The translations under genes were made by a program, and so were the position numbers. This document shows positions 24,401-35,169 of a stretch of DNA of 64,000 nt, piece by piece; the stretch's first letter is position 1, and the number at the start of each line of letters is the position of its first letter. Below the pieces are notes generated by a model. That model made no database searches, was not told the origin of the DNA, and worked only from the letters and a program-made list of their open reading frames with translations. Where the stretch lies: positions 1-64,000 of the forward strand of contig QRFJ01004871.1 of NCBI GenBank assembly GCA_006176705.1, given 5' to 3'. The stretch is from Cocos nucifera (lineage: Eukaryota > Streptophyta > Magnoliopsida > Arecales > Arecaceae).

Positions 24401-26012
24401 GATCTGATTCCTCAGACTTTGGACTGCTGGGCCATCACCAAGGATTCTTTTAGGCTAACGATCTCTTCCTCGAGCTCCTTTCTTCTTATCAAGTTATCAT
24501 GGAATATCCTGTCAGTCCTTTGGTAGTTCTCTTCTGACGCCCACAGTCTTTTCCTCAAAACCTCAGATTCAGCCTCGACATCTTTGATGGCTTGTTGTTC
24601 GCAAATCAATTGAAGCTTCAATCACTGAACTTTAGACTTTCTCAATCCTAATTGATTCTGAAAGTTTGCCCGCGATCCTCTTAAAGGAGGCAATCTCTTT
24701 CGACTTTCTACTTATGTCAGATCGATAACTATTCGGCAAGCTGCTATTGAAGCCAAGCCACCTCACTATTAGCAGCCCTGGAGCTGCTGCTCAAGCTTAG
24801 ATATTCTCCTACACCAGCCCAACCGATAGGTCTCATAGGCAGACTTCAGCATCAAACAGCTACTTCTGGAGTGCAGAGAATCTTTGAGACCAATCCCATT
24901 CATACCGGGCTTTGTCGGAAGACCATGGCGAACTCTCCTCCAATAGTTGAATCTTCTCTTTCACCCTCTTGAGCTCAACTTCGAGGAAGCTGATCTTCGC
25001 AGTCAATGCCCAGGACTTATCACTAGCATTTTTTCTAAGCTCGGCCAGCTCTTTCTCAAAATTATCTTTCTTAATGTTGAAGCTTCATGGAATCTTTTAT
25101 GTGTAGCTTGTGGAGGATGAGTGACCTCAATTCGTCGCCTCTGAAGCATTCTTCTTGGATCTCTGAAGTTCATTTTCCATCTTCTTCAACTTTTTCTTCT
25201 GGTGATGAATCTCTCTCTTTAAACTTTTGATTATGAATTTCAGAGGGATGCCTTGAGGTAGTGGCTCGATGTTATTTGGAGATGACTGGCCTTGACTACG
25301 ATCACTGAAAGGATTCTGAACAACATCCACCATGACACAAGTGTAAAGAAAAGGAAGTTCGATTTTATTTCTCAAAATATTTAGCATACATCAAAAAAAA
25401 GAAAGAAAAAGTACAAGTTAACAAAAAGTTTTAAACCTTAGCTCGGTGTAGAAGTGAGCGAGGTCGGTACATTGTTGGCAACCTCGGGCTTGAAAATGGA
25501 CTCAGGAGCTTCAGCAGCAGGTTCAGGAGCACCCAGGGTAGATTTGATGATGGGAGAAGCGACACCAGCATTGGAGGGACTGGCTTCCTCGCTGGGTTCA
25601 TCTATCAGAAGGTCGAAGGTCCACCTTGGAGAAGTTTTTTGCAACCCTCCTCATGCAGATCTCGAACCCCTCTAAGAAAGCTTTCTGGGCAAAAGCAATC
25701 TTAATGTCCTCCATTGCTTTAGAGGACTTGAAGACCTCGATAGCCTGCTCCCTCTCGGCACCGACCTCCTCTTCGGCCCTCCTCCTCTTATCCTTAGAAA
25801 GGGTCAAGGCTGCCCTCAAGCCCACAGAAGCTTCCTCTTCTTTCTGCAGCACCTCTCGAAGGTGCTCGACTTCTGCAGTCTATATCTCCGAGGCCACCTT
25901 CAAATGGATCAACCTCGGCCCTAACCCTTTCATTCTCCGCCTGAGCCTCCTAAAAGGGCTTTGGAAGCCTCGACTTGGTGGAGATTCGGCTACCTTCGAA
26001 TGGGCAAACAAG

Positions 26013-26106
26013 TAATGTCCCAGCTGTGGGATAGAAAAAAAATTTGAGTCAGAACTCCTGGAAGTGCACCCCGCATTTGATCAAGTTTGAAAAAAGTTGG
26101 TTACCT
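26013..26106 (-). other. Apparent intron 2 of the antisense gene
   Basis: On the minus strand a donor TTTGAG|GTAACC near 26106 and an acceptor TTTTCTATCCCACAG|CTGGGAC near 26018. The stretch between is AT-rich while both flanks are GC-richer and coding-like. Confidence 0.5.
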
Positions 26107-26554
26107 CAAAGAAGGTACAGTGAAAGACTCATCAAACCTCTCCGCATCCTCCATCCGAACCATCTTATCGATGATGTGTTGGAGGATGCTGCCCCTCATT
26201 CAGAGATTGAATGACCTTCCTAGTCATCCAAAAAAGCTTGCTCCTAGCCGGAGCCTTCACCACCTGAGTTTTCCCGATCATCCTCCTTGTCTTCTTTCTG
26301 ACAACCTTCTTCTTTCCCTTCTTCTTCTCGATGACCTCACCTTGATCAAGAGGTGCAGGGATGGCATCCTCATTGGGCAAGGTCGGGCTTCGGTACTACC
26401 ACGATAGTTTCGAGGGTGGGCGCGGCCTGGATCGGCATGATCAGGATTGGCTCTTTCGGCATGAGCCTTCTTCGATGGCTCTCCGGTGGTGCTGTCCTTT
26501 CTCTTCAAGGATGTGATCCCCTTCGACAGGCGGTTTCGCTCTTCAGGAGTCATC

Positions 26555-26631
26555 GCTGTGGTAAAAAAAAAGTTAAAGTCATGAAAAAAGAAAGAAGGCC
26601 ATGTACAATTGGCAGGTCATAGAGGACTACC
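26555..26631 (-). other. Apparent intron 1 of the antisense gene
   Basis: On the minus strand a donor CGACAG|GTAGTCC near 26631 and an acceptor T-rich tract TTTACCACAG|CGATGACTCC near 26555 join GSP-type codons to MTPEERN. It is about 77 bp and AT-rich compared with its flanks. Confidence 0.55.
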
Positions 26632-27440
26632 TGTCGGATTAAGAGGACTGAGATCGAAGTTGAATAAGGTCTGATCATCTAGCAGCCTGAAAATCGAGGG
26701 GAGCTTGGTAATTCTTTAGTTTATCAGTTCGAGTCTTCGATCCTCTTTCTCAAGTCTGGAGAGTTCAGTGGATTGAATCCCTTATGTCTTTCCTAGAAAG
26801 AAAGTCCTAGCTCTAAAGAAAGAACACGAGATGAAGAAGAACTTCTTCCTTTCAGTTATGAATGGAAAGAGGGAGCACCCTTGAGTAACCCCTTCTTGCC
26901 AAACTAGGGAGCGATGTACCATCAATTTTTGGAGGTTCGGATGGTGTTTGAAGGTGAAAAAGTTGCGGAATAAGGAGATGGAAGGTCGGACGTCGACCAT
27001 AACACACAAAGAGAGAAATCCTATGATGAACCTAAATGAATTCGATTTCATAGCGGATAAAGAAAATATTTAAGAACTTAAACAGATGTGCTACAAAAGA
27101 AGGTATTGGCAGTCAAAGTCCTACACGAAGGATTTCAATATACAAACAAGTCCAACCAGGAGGAGAGGAACAGGCTCGATTGCTAGGTCTGGGTAGTTCA
27201 AGCTCGTACTCAAAAAAAATTCCGAACTGGATCCTAATCAACGAAAGATCTTCAGGCCGAAGTTTACAAAGGATGGTATCAGGGATGAAGGGTGGCCGAG
27301 ATACTTCTATGGGTTCGAAGATTCTTATGGGGAAGATCCATCAATGCCAAGTGAGCCGAGCTTCCCAGAACAAGTCGACCAGGATCCTTCAGAGGACATG
27401 TGGATCAAACTAAAGTGGAGAAATTTTTTTGAAAAATCAA

Positions 27441-28043
27441 AAAAAATAAGATTTGAGACTCTCGCGAAGAAACCAGATGGACAAAGATGCTAAAAAATAG
27501 GAATAATCAAAAAGAAGAGTTTAGAAACTGACCTAAGTCAATGGGGGAGAATGGAGAGATAGTGAGCCAGATAAAAATCGAACAAGGAGACCCCTGAGAA
27601 TCGAAGGAGATGGTGGAAGGCATTGGTACTCTGGAGCAGGAAGGAGATGAAGATCGAAGGAAAAAGAGAAGAAACTAGGGCGAACTGAAATCCAAGAGAG
27701 AAAAGATGAGCTTAAATAACCGCAAGAGTTCGAGGCGGTCTCGATTGCTGGTCTTCACGAACCAACCTCAGGTTGACACGTATCTTGCCCATTGTGGTAG
27801 AGAAGTGGCAACGGATGGAACTTTTATTGCACCATACCCCGGGCAGTGTTCCGATGGGGGTTTCAAAATTTATCTTTTTGGGTCACCTCGTATTTAAGAA
27901 GTTTCGGCGCCAGCATGCGGTAAATGCCAAAACCTCCTTTTCGATGGATGCGCAAAAAGAGGAAAAGGACTTTGGCATTCCGGCATTCATGTTTCTTTAC
28001 TTCCTTCCTTCGAATTTCAAACTCGGAAGAGTAGGAGGACCTG
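27441..28043 (+). other. Region between antisense gene and 3' LTR, with polypurine tract
   Basis: Would hold the promoter of the antisense gene on the minus strand and the 3' untranslated end of the element on the plus strand. GGAAGAGTAGGAGGACC just before the 3' LTR (about 28025-28041) is the likely polypurine tract. No gene seen. Confidence 0.5.
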
Positions 28044-29443
28044 TGTTAGGGGCAAACCCTCGCCTGCCGAAGTCCGATAGGATGCCAAGTCTTGGGGTGA
28101 CCTTGCCCGACGGCGATAACCATGGCTAACTTCGGCCAGTGAGGAATTCCTGCTTAGCACCAAGATCGTAGACCTCCGACTTGGACTTGTTGGCCAACCT
28201 TCCATGTTTCGATCGCCAACTTTCTTAGATAACTTCCAAAATCTACAAGATCTTATGGATTTCATCTGGACGAGCTCGAACGGTGATGGCAGTCTTCTAA
28301 GCAATCAAGTATTTGAATCCAACACAATCTGGACTTGACGATAGAGCCTCTTCCTAGACGAACTTTGGCAACCTATGAAGAGTAGAGGATACCTCTAAAT
28401 TCTCGTATCAAGAATTTTGAATATGCAGGCAAAAGGGCCCTATCCCCCTTATTAGCCCTCAAACGACCCCGAGAACAGCTGAGCTTCAAAGGAATGGATG
28501 AGTTGCAAGAGCATCCTAATTGTCCACCCCCTACGACCGCCGACTCGAGTTCTCTCATCAGCCAAACTCCTCTCAATTGCTAGAGAGCCACCTAGAGGCC
28601 GAATTTCCTCTGACCTCTAGTCTACCAGACTCCTCCAGCGTACACCTATTGGACTTCTCCACCAGTCCCCTTCCAGACGATCTCCCCCAGTCGCACCTCT
28701 TTCGAACGATCTCCTTCAAGTCGCATTCCCATCGGAATGATTTCCTTCAGCTAAACTCATTATAAACGAATTCCTTCTGATCAATAGACGAACTCCTTCT
28801 AGTCGCCCAAGTAAGCTCCTTCCAATCGCCCAAGCAGGCTCCTTACAGTAGAACTCCTTCCAGTCGCCCAATCATCCAAGCAGGCTTCCTCCAGTCGAAT
28901 TTCTTACTATCGCCCAGAAGGACCTCATCCTCTACATGGATTCAGCTCCTAGCTCAAGGCAAACTGATCATTGTGTGGATAATCTTCGAAGAAGTCCGAA
29001 CTTCTTCAGAACTATTGTGGTATGAAGCTCTTCATCGCCGATAGGTGCTCCAGTCGAGCTTCAGGCATTGCTCTCCAACAGGCTGGCACGTCGCGACAAT
29101 GGATACTACCCTCCTGTAACAAACTCCACGTAGCTTCCGAACAGCCCACTACCAGGTAGCTACGGACTGTCACCATCAGTTTGTTACAAGCTTCCGTCTA
29201 TAAAAGAGATCCTCCAGATATGTTTTCTCTAAGCTCTCATTCTTCTTCTCGTTACTCTGCTCCTCAATTTTCTGAGCACTCCATTTCTGTTGGCCAAGAA
29301 GAGCTGACTTGATCATTCGGAGGGTCCTACCGGAGCCACCACCCTCAACTTCGGATGGGACTTTATTTTGCAGGTCATCGACGGTGACCTCTTCTTTTCC
29401 AACTCCAAGCCCAATCCGACGTCAATCAGATTCTACACCAACA
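28044..29443 (+). mobile_element. Element A 3' LTR
   Basis: 1400 bp, matches 16452-17922 with substitutions and indels. TATA-like box TCTATAAAAGAGATCC near 29199. Ends ACCAACA at 29443. Confidence 0.88.
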
Positions 29444-29448
29444 TATGT
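29444..29448 (+). repeat. Target site duplication of element A, right
   Basis: TATGT directly after the 3' LTR; identical to 16447-16451. Confidence 0.88.
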
Positions 29449-29484
29449 GTATCTGTTTATGAATGTCTATATATAAATGAATAC

Positions 29485-29507
29485 ATGTATGTATGTATGT
29501 ATGTATG

Positions 29508-29586
<79 letters not shown>
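29485..29586. repeat. (ATGT)n then (AT)n microsatellite
   Basis: About seven ATGT units followed by about 37 AT units (29512-29586). Open frames of Tyr-Ile repeats across it are not genes. Related tracts occur at 12590-12650, 14946-15000 and 62920-62985. Confidence 0.95.
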
Positions 29587-29593
<7 letters not shown>

Positions 29594-30112
29594 CACATAT
29601 ATAATTTTCTATTCTTTATTCTTCTTAACTTTTTCATCAGAATTTTGGTGAAATATTCAGTTCTTTTCTAATTGTTGGATCTTTGTTCCTAATGGCAATA
29701 TTTGAGAACTCCAATTTTTTTATCTTTATCTCACAACGGAAAAGAATCGTTAAAATATTCTGAATTCTGCCAAGAAGACTACACATTTATGTTATTTAGT
29801 AAACAGTATTGTTCTTTTGTTTTTGTTTTTTTTGCGCCACGTGCTCTAACCCCAAGACTGTATCAACTATCAAAATTTTTTAATATGCATGACTGGATAC
29901 ACACAATATATAGACTGCGTCTATGGCTTGCAGGCAAGCAGTCTGTGTGAAAACTTCAAGCCTGACCACATAGACTAGTCTTACAGTGTTATTAAAGCAT
30001 GACAAGTTCCATCACCCAATCTATATATACCGATCCGCTCCAGGCCTTCTCATCCCACCAAATAACATCATTTCCTCTAGCGATTTAATTTCCACACTCA
30101 CAGAGGAAAGAA
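29587..30112 (+). promoter_or_regulatory. Promoter region of the germin-like gene
   Basis: Contains a CCAAT-type motif (CACCCAATC near 30012-30020) and a TATA box CTATATATAC at 30021-30030, about 85 bases before the start codon, which would put transcription start near 30055. The segment 29600-30030 is duplicated at 15010-15520. Element A now sits about 650 bp upstream of the start codon. Confidence 0.7.
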
Positions 30113-30880
30113 ATGGCTTGTCGTATCCTCCTCTTTGCTTTCCTTGCCCTGGCTTTCTCTCATGTGATGGCCTCCGATCCTAGCCAACTTCAAGACTTCT
30201 GCGTTGCCGACCTCAAGTCACCTAGTAATTACTACATCCTGCACTATTATCTTTTACTGGTTTCACCATACTGGTTTGCAAGTTACTCTTTGTTAATTAC
30301 TTAGCTTCTTCCTTTGGTTGCAGTCCTTGTTAATGGTTTTGTGTGCAAGCCACCAACGCACGTGACAGCGAACGACTTCTTCTTCTCCGGCCTCGATATG
30401 CCTGGCAATACGTCAAACCAGCTTGGGTCTAAGGTGACACAGGTGAATGTGAACCAAATTGCAGGGCTCAACACCCTCGGCATCTCCTTGGCGCGAATAG
30501 ATTATGCACCTTATGGTCTCAACCCACCACACACGCACCCACGGGCCACCGAGATCCTGACAGTGTTAGAAGGCACCCTATATGTCGGCTTTGTCACATC
30601 CAACACCAACAACGGCAACCTTCTCTTCACTAAGATGCTCAAGAAGGGCGATGTCTTTGTGTTTCCTGAAGGTTTAATCCATTTCCAATTCAACTACGGT
30701 CCGACACCTGCCGTGGCCATTGCAGCCCTGAGCAGTCAGAACCCCGGTGTGATCACTATAGCCAATGCAGTCTTTGGATCAAACCCGCATATCTCTGATG
30801 CAGTTTTGGCCAAGGCCTTCCAAGTGGGCAAGGATACCATCAAGTATCTCCAGGCTCAGTTCTGGATGGATAACAACTAG
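30113..30880 (+). CDS. Germin-like protein (cupin), two exons
   Basis: Exons 30113-30224 and 30324-30880; predicted 222 residues, the usual length for the family. Residues 1-20 form a signal peptide, so the product is probably secreted to the cell wall. Cys30 and Cys45 are the conserved disulfide pair. Germin box 1 (NPPHTHPRATE) supplies metal ligands His107, His109 and Glu114; box 2 (GDVFVFPEGLIHF) supplies His157. Asn66-Thr-Ser is a possible N-glycosylation site. Germins and germin-like proteins are manganese-binding hexamers. Some have oxalate oxidase or superoxide dismutase activity, and many act in defence or development; which activity applies here cannot be read from sequence. The frame is intact with no disabling change. 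It is the only convincing host gene in the window. Confidence 0.93.
30225..30323 (+). other. Intron of the germin-like gene
   Basis: 99 bp, GTAATT donor and TTGGTTGCAG acceptor, phase 1, splitting the Ile38 codon. An intron at this place near the 5' end is common in germin-like genes. Removing it joins DLKSP to LVNGFVC as in the family. Confidence 0.9.
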
Positions 30881-31140
30881 TGAAGAAGGCTACAAATTAA
30901 CGTGGTTCATGATCTTGAGATCATTTGCTTTCTGCTAAGCGATTTTTTGGTATGCGGTTAAATAAGTGTCCGTTTGCTCGATCAATAAGCACACCAGCTG
31001 GCATAGCGGTGTCCATTTGTCCGATGTTTGTGCACTATATTCTATGTAATTCAGCTTCACAAAGATTTGAAACTACTCTTTCTTATTATATAATTTTTTA
31101 GATAAACAAATTATTTCTTTTGAATTTTTGTATAAATAAA
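30881..31140 (+). terminator. 3' untranslated region and likely polyadenylation signals
   Basis: AATAAG occurs near 30961 and 30985, and a T/A-rich stretch with TTCTATGTAATTC follows near 31041. The exact cleavage site cannot be told. Confidence 0.45.
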
Positions 31141-32929
31141 TAATTGGGCCATATCGAAAGTGTAGAGGTCAGACCCATTGTCTTTAAAAGACCACCCGTC
31201 CCTCAAGTCTTGCATTCTCTCTTGCTCTGTTTTCTCGCCCGCAAGGTAGCTAGGTTCTTGCTCCAATCTTCAATGGTACGTAGCAAAGGGGTTTTTACTG
31301 CTTCAATGTATCCTAGACGGTTGTCAACTCGGTTGCATCTTAAATTGAATAATCTAGCATTAAGTGATAGCTCCAATTATATCGAAGATTGAACAAGGAG
31401 TTGCTGGGTTCTGGTTTACTTTGATTTGGTTGTGTTTTAGTCGACTATATCTTGATGCCAGACAATTGTAACCAAGACCAGTATCTATATTTTTTTTTCG
31501 GGAGTCCTCTGATCTTTGAAGGGAGTGCACCTATGTTCTTTCTCGGGAACTCCAATTTGAAGCTTGTCATTATTTAAAGTTTAATTCGAGCATTTGTTCA
31601 AATCGAGCTTTCGTTTGGATTGCATTGAGTAAAATCAATATTAGACTAGATAAAGATTTGTTCAACCATGAATAAAAGCTGAATCTTGATTTCTAGCTTG
31701 GTTTAAGTTTTATGGCTTGGTTCGGAGCTAAATTAATATTCAATTGATCTATAGAGTAAAAGATATACCAATTAAATATAATTGATCTTTATTGTGCTGA
31801 ACCAGATTAAGGTGGCTCAATTTAGATGCAACTTTAAATTAATTTTGAGCCTATGTTGCTAGTACAAACTTGGTTTGCTTAGCTTCAAACCAAGCTGTAT
31901 TCAAGATCTTCTCAAATAGAGCCTAAGCCAAATCCCAACATGCTTAGTTCATTTGACACACCTAGTATAAATATGCCTATATATTACTCAATTTTGAACA
32001 CAATTGGCAAGAGTTGACAACTAAAACCCAATTGCATTTTCTCTAAGAAGCAAAATGAGAGATTAGATTTTCTTTTTTTTTTTTAAAAAAAAAAAGGCTT
32101 CTCCATCATAGAGCTACAAGGAGAATGAAACAAGATAAGATGCTTCAAGTTTCTTATCTGATAAGATTTTTTGTCACAGTTCTTGCCCCTTATCCCCTGA
32201 AACAACAAAATTAAGAAAGGATTGGTAACAAGATAGAAATTTACCTTAGCATTAATTTTCCCCAACTATTAAAGATAACTCCAAGGTAGTTGCATTCATG
32301 TATTCTTGAGCTCGCCTAACTACTTTTATAAGGATGAAAATCTAGGACTCCATAAATTACTTTGAAAAATACAATCATTTCTATCTATCCAAATATTATG
32401 AGCAATATAAAACCATCAAAATGGCCTATCTAATCCTACAGTCTCTTACAGATTTGTCCCTAATAAATTGAAGAAAAGCTTTAACTAAAATAGTTGGAAC
32501 TATTGCTGCATCAAAAATAGGGGTCTGACTTCATGCATCAAATGGTCACTTCAATCAAGACCATTCGGGGTACAAGGCCTAGAGAAAGTAAACTTGCAAC
32601 TTATTTTGGCCTTTGGTTCACCAGTGCTGGAGAAAAAAGTTTAGAGAAGAAGATGTGGTGCCTTTGTCCATTCCTATCATCACCATCGTTGATTGACTTC
32701 TAGTAGCCACCGATCCCCTTCAGAATCCTAAATCCTTGGTAGGTTCCTAAGTTCTTTCTTTGACTTTCAATCCTTATTCTTGCCTTTCCCTTCCTCTTTC
32801 CTTTGTTTATCCTATTTTCTGATGGGGTCTTTTGAGTAAAGGGCTACATACCAAGAAGTTACCGATTAAGGATCTCCTAGCTAGGCTTATGTTGAGTCCG
32901 GTGAGGTCTCATTCGAGGTCAACCTTGGT
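31141..32929. other. Germin-like gene downstream flank, no gene seen
   Basis: AT-rich. A short open frame at 31144-31392 has no recognisable content. 31480-32000 reads like old decayed repeat. 32080-32095 is a T/A homopolymer pair. 32500-32930 has chromovirus-LTR-like phrases (GGTGAGGTC near 32899) leading into the repeat array. Confidence 0.4.
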
Positions 32930-34386
32930 CCAATTAATCATTTTTTATAGCAAATATCTTTGCGTAACATAAATTATAATGTTCCATCCAAATAAAATAT
33001 CCAAACTAATCAAACTAAGCTAAAAATTTAGAAAACTCAAATATCTCCGAATGATTTAGCACACTCCCCCACATCTCGATTAATCATAATTTATGATCTA
33101 AAAAAGAAAAAAAAAATAATGAGCTACACTATTCCAGTAAGCAACATAACACATCAAAGTAGGGTCTAAGCATGCTAAACAAGTAAATCACATGATATTG
33201 ATTGGAAGGAACAAATCTCAAATAACATATTTTTTTTTAAAAAAATATTTTTTTATATACTGATATTAAACTCAATATCAAGCTATGGCTATGTAACCTA
33301 GTGGCATGGGTCTGATAATAGAAATATATTATATAAAGTGCTAGATAATAGATATCACTATTTCAATCATCGGTAGCTCAATGTCGCAACTAATTTCTCG
33401 GATTACAAGTCGACAAGTCCAACGTACAATACTCATTGGTAGGATCACATCATAGCCATGTTGAGAACACATATAAAAATAATTTCATAATTTTTCCACT
33501 CAAGTTAATCTATTTCTCAAAGTAAGATAAATTTTTGAAGAATAAAAATAATACATGCTCGACCCATTTATTAGACTGAAAATAGAGAGCATAAGTCAAA
33601 TTAACATAACTAATTATAATTTTTTAAAGATCATTTGAAAGCTCACTTGAAGCATTAGGCTAGTTACGTCATCATGCTTCAAAATCTAACTTCGATCAAA
33701 CAGATACACCTATTCAAAGTCATTGAAATTCAATTAATTAGTCAAGTTCTTAGATGCCTATAGATAAGAATTTCTAAAGAACCCAAATGGATCAAGGGAT
33801 TGAAATAACCCAACTAGAGGTATGACTAGGATGGCTTTATCTAATCAAGATCACCTATAATATAATTATTTAATAGAGATCAACAAGGATCAGATCTTAT
33901 GATAAAGGCTTGAATGGTGTGGCCATGTTATCTGACTAACAGATTGGTTCAAAAATTCTCTACTGAAATTGACTTGGATTCAAAATAATAGATTGGGTTT
34001 ACTGGATTCATAAATCATATAGAGAGAGAACATCAGAGGAGAGAGAATCGATAAGATAGAACATAGTCAGTCAGACGATATGGCCCAACATTTCAATAGA
34101 TCTAATCAAAGTGATTTGATCAAATCAATGTTGAATTAGCATATAGATGATTCAAAATAAAAATCACAGGTAATCAAATCTAATGGTATCTGGATATGGT
34201 CAAAGTTGGTGCAAACATACTATCCGACAACTACAGATCAAGATTTTTTTTCTAAGGTCAGACTAGAACCATTGAAAAGTAGTCCTTTACTCGGTCAATC
34301 TTTAAAAGATAATTTCATAAAGAGAAACAATTGTAGAAAGAGAAAATTTTTAAGAGAGAAAATATTATAGAGAGAGAGAAAGTTTG
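32930..34386 (-). mobile_element. Chromovirus LTR fragment X2
   Basis: Matches X1 from about 1905 to 3365 with moderate divergence. Truncated at both ends: its right end passes abruptly (GAGAGAGAAAGT|TTGATTT) into the internal part of X3, so it lost the outer third of the LTR. Confidence 0.7.
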
Positions 34387-35169
34387 ATTTAAAACACTAA
34401 AGTTTGCAAAATTTACTAAATGACTTTCAATCGAAATACTATTCTGTATTCGTAAATTAAGAATGTTAAAGAATTTCAAATTCTAGGAGGAGCTTTAGAG
34501 AAACTCTTAAGTCTTGTCCCCAATTAACCACGAGCACATCCAACTTGATTAACTATTGAGCCAATTACCATATTCAAATTCATCATATGATCCACATAGA
34601 AGTGTGAAACTCAAAGATTGCTCTAGTCAAATATCATAAAAATCTTTTCTAGCCCAAACTTTAAATAACTTCTTATGAATGAATCCTAAATTGCCACCAA
34701 AATAATTAACTTCAAGCTAGCAGTTAATGTCATAAGTATGACCTCATATCAAATTGAGCTCCCAAATTTTCTTAAATAATGAATAAACAAATAATCACAA
34801 TGCATAATAGTATTCAATGACAAATCCTCTTACACTTAATTTGAATCAAAATTTAACAAATCAAAATCTTAAATCAAATTACCATACCCTAAGAAATCTC
34901 GACCAGCTCATTTCACTTTGGCTATGGGCATAATAGATGAAATTTTAAGTTTATCAAAATAGCAAGCATCATAAATAATATTCAGACAAAATAATACAAA
35001 GTTATCAACAAGAAAAATAAATAGAGATTATCTCATTACCTAATTCTATTCAACTCTCAACCTTTCTGGTAAGTCTTCAGAGTTTTAAAATATATCACTA
35101 TTTCTATCGTGATCTTATCACAATCCCTAATGATCTTAAACCTAGGCTTTGATAACTCTTAATCTATCA
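34387..35169 (-). mobile_element. Truncated internal leader between X2 and X3
   Basis: Equivalent to X1 90-870 and X4 38138-38922. On the minus strand it starts with the decayed tRNA-Met primer site (35146-35160) and lasts about 780 bp before the junction with X2. No coding region survives. Confidence 0.65.

Larger units (their letters stand above)
24410..27440 (-). pseudogene. Antisense gene of element A (gypsy-type N-terminal domain plus coiled coil), with apparent introns
   Basis: Read on the minus strand from about 27440. The first part (27330-26780) gives SSPPGWTCLYIEILRVGL, then LPIPSFVAHL and IGFLSLCVMVDVRPSISLFR. This matches my memory of the plant 'putative gypsy type transposon' domain (Pfam PF04195). 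A basic low-complexity linker follows, with MTPEERNRLSKG and KKKGKKKVVRKKTRR. Then come Ala/Glu-rich coiled coils (25852-25598, 25387-25127, 24621-24412; for example LRKRLWASEENYQ). Exon-like blocks are separated by short gaps with GT...AG ends. Two or more frame changes and stops break the domain. Antisense extra genes, some with introns, are known in plant Tat-lineage elements; their role is unknown. Confidence 0.65.
16452..29443 (+). mobile_element. Element A: complete Tat-lineage-like Ty3/gypsy retrotransposon
   Basis: A 13.0-kb element with two LTRs starting TGTTAGGGGC and ending ACCAACA, and perfect 5-bp target duplications (TATGT). Order on the plus strand: 5' LTR, primer site, gag, protease, reverse transcriptase, RNase H, integrase, a 115-bp tandem array, an antisense gene on the minus strand, 3' LTR. 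The plan with an antisense extra gene, and the two RNase H-like regions visible in copy A', fit the Tat lineage of plant gypsy elements. All coding regions carry stops and frameshifts, so it is not autonomous. The two LTRs differ by several indels, so the insertion is not very recent. Confidence 0.88.

Noticed and set aside
29368..29671. Open frames of Tyr-Ile and Met-Tyr-Val-Cys repeats
   Set aside because: Translation of the ATGT and AT microsatellite next to the A target duplication.
30301..30693. Minus-strand open frames over the germin-like gene
   Set aside because: Shadows of the real coding strand.
31144..31392. Small open frame downstream of the germin-like gene
   Set aside because: No recognisable domain, no promoter or splice context; could be chance.
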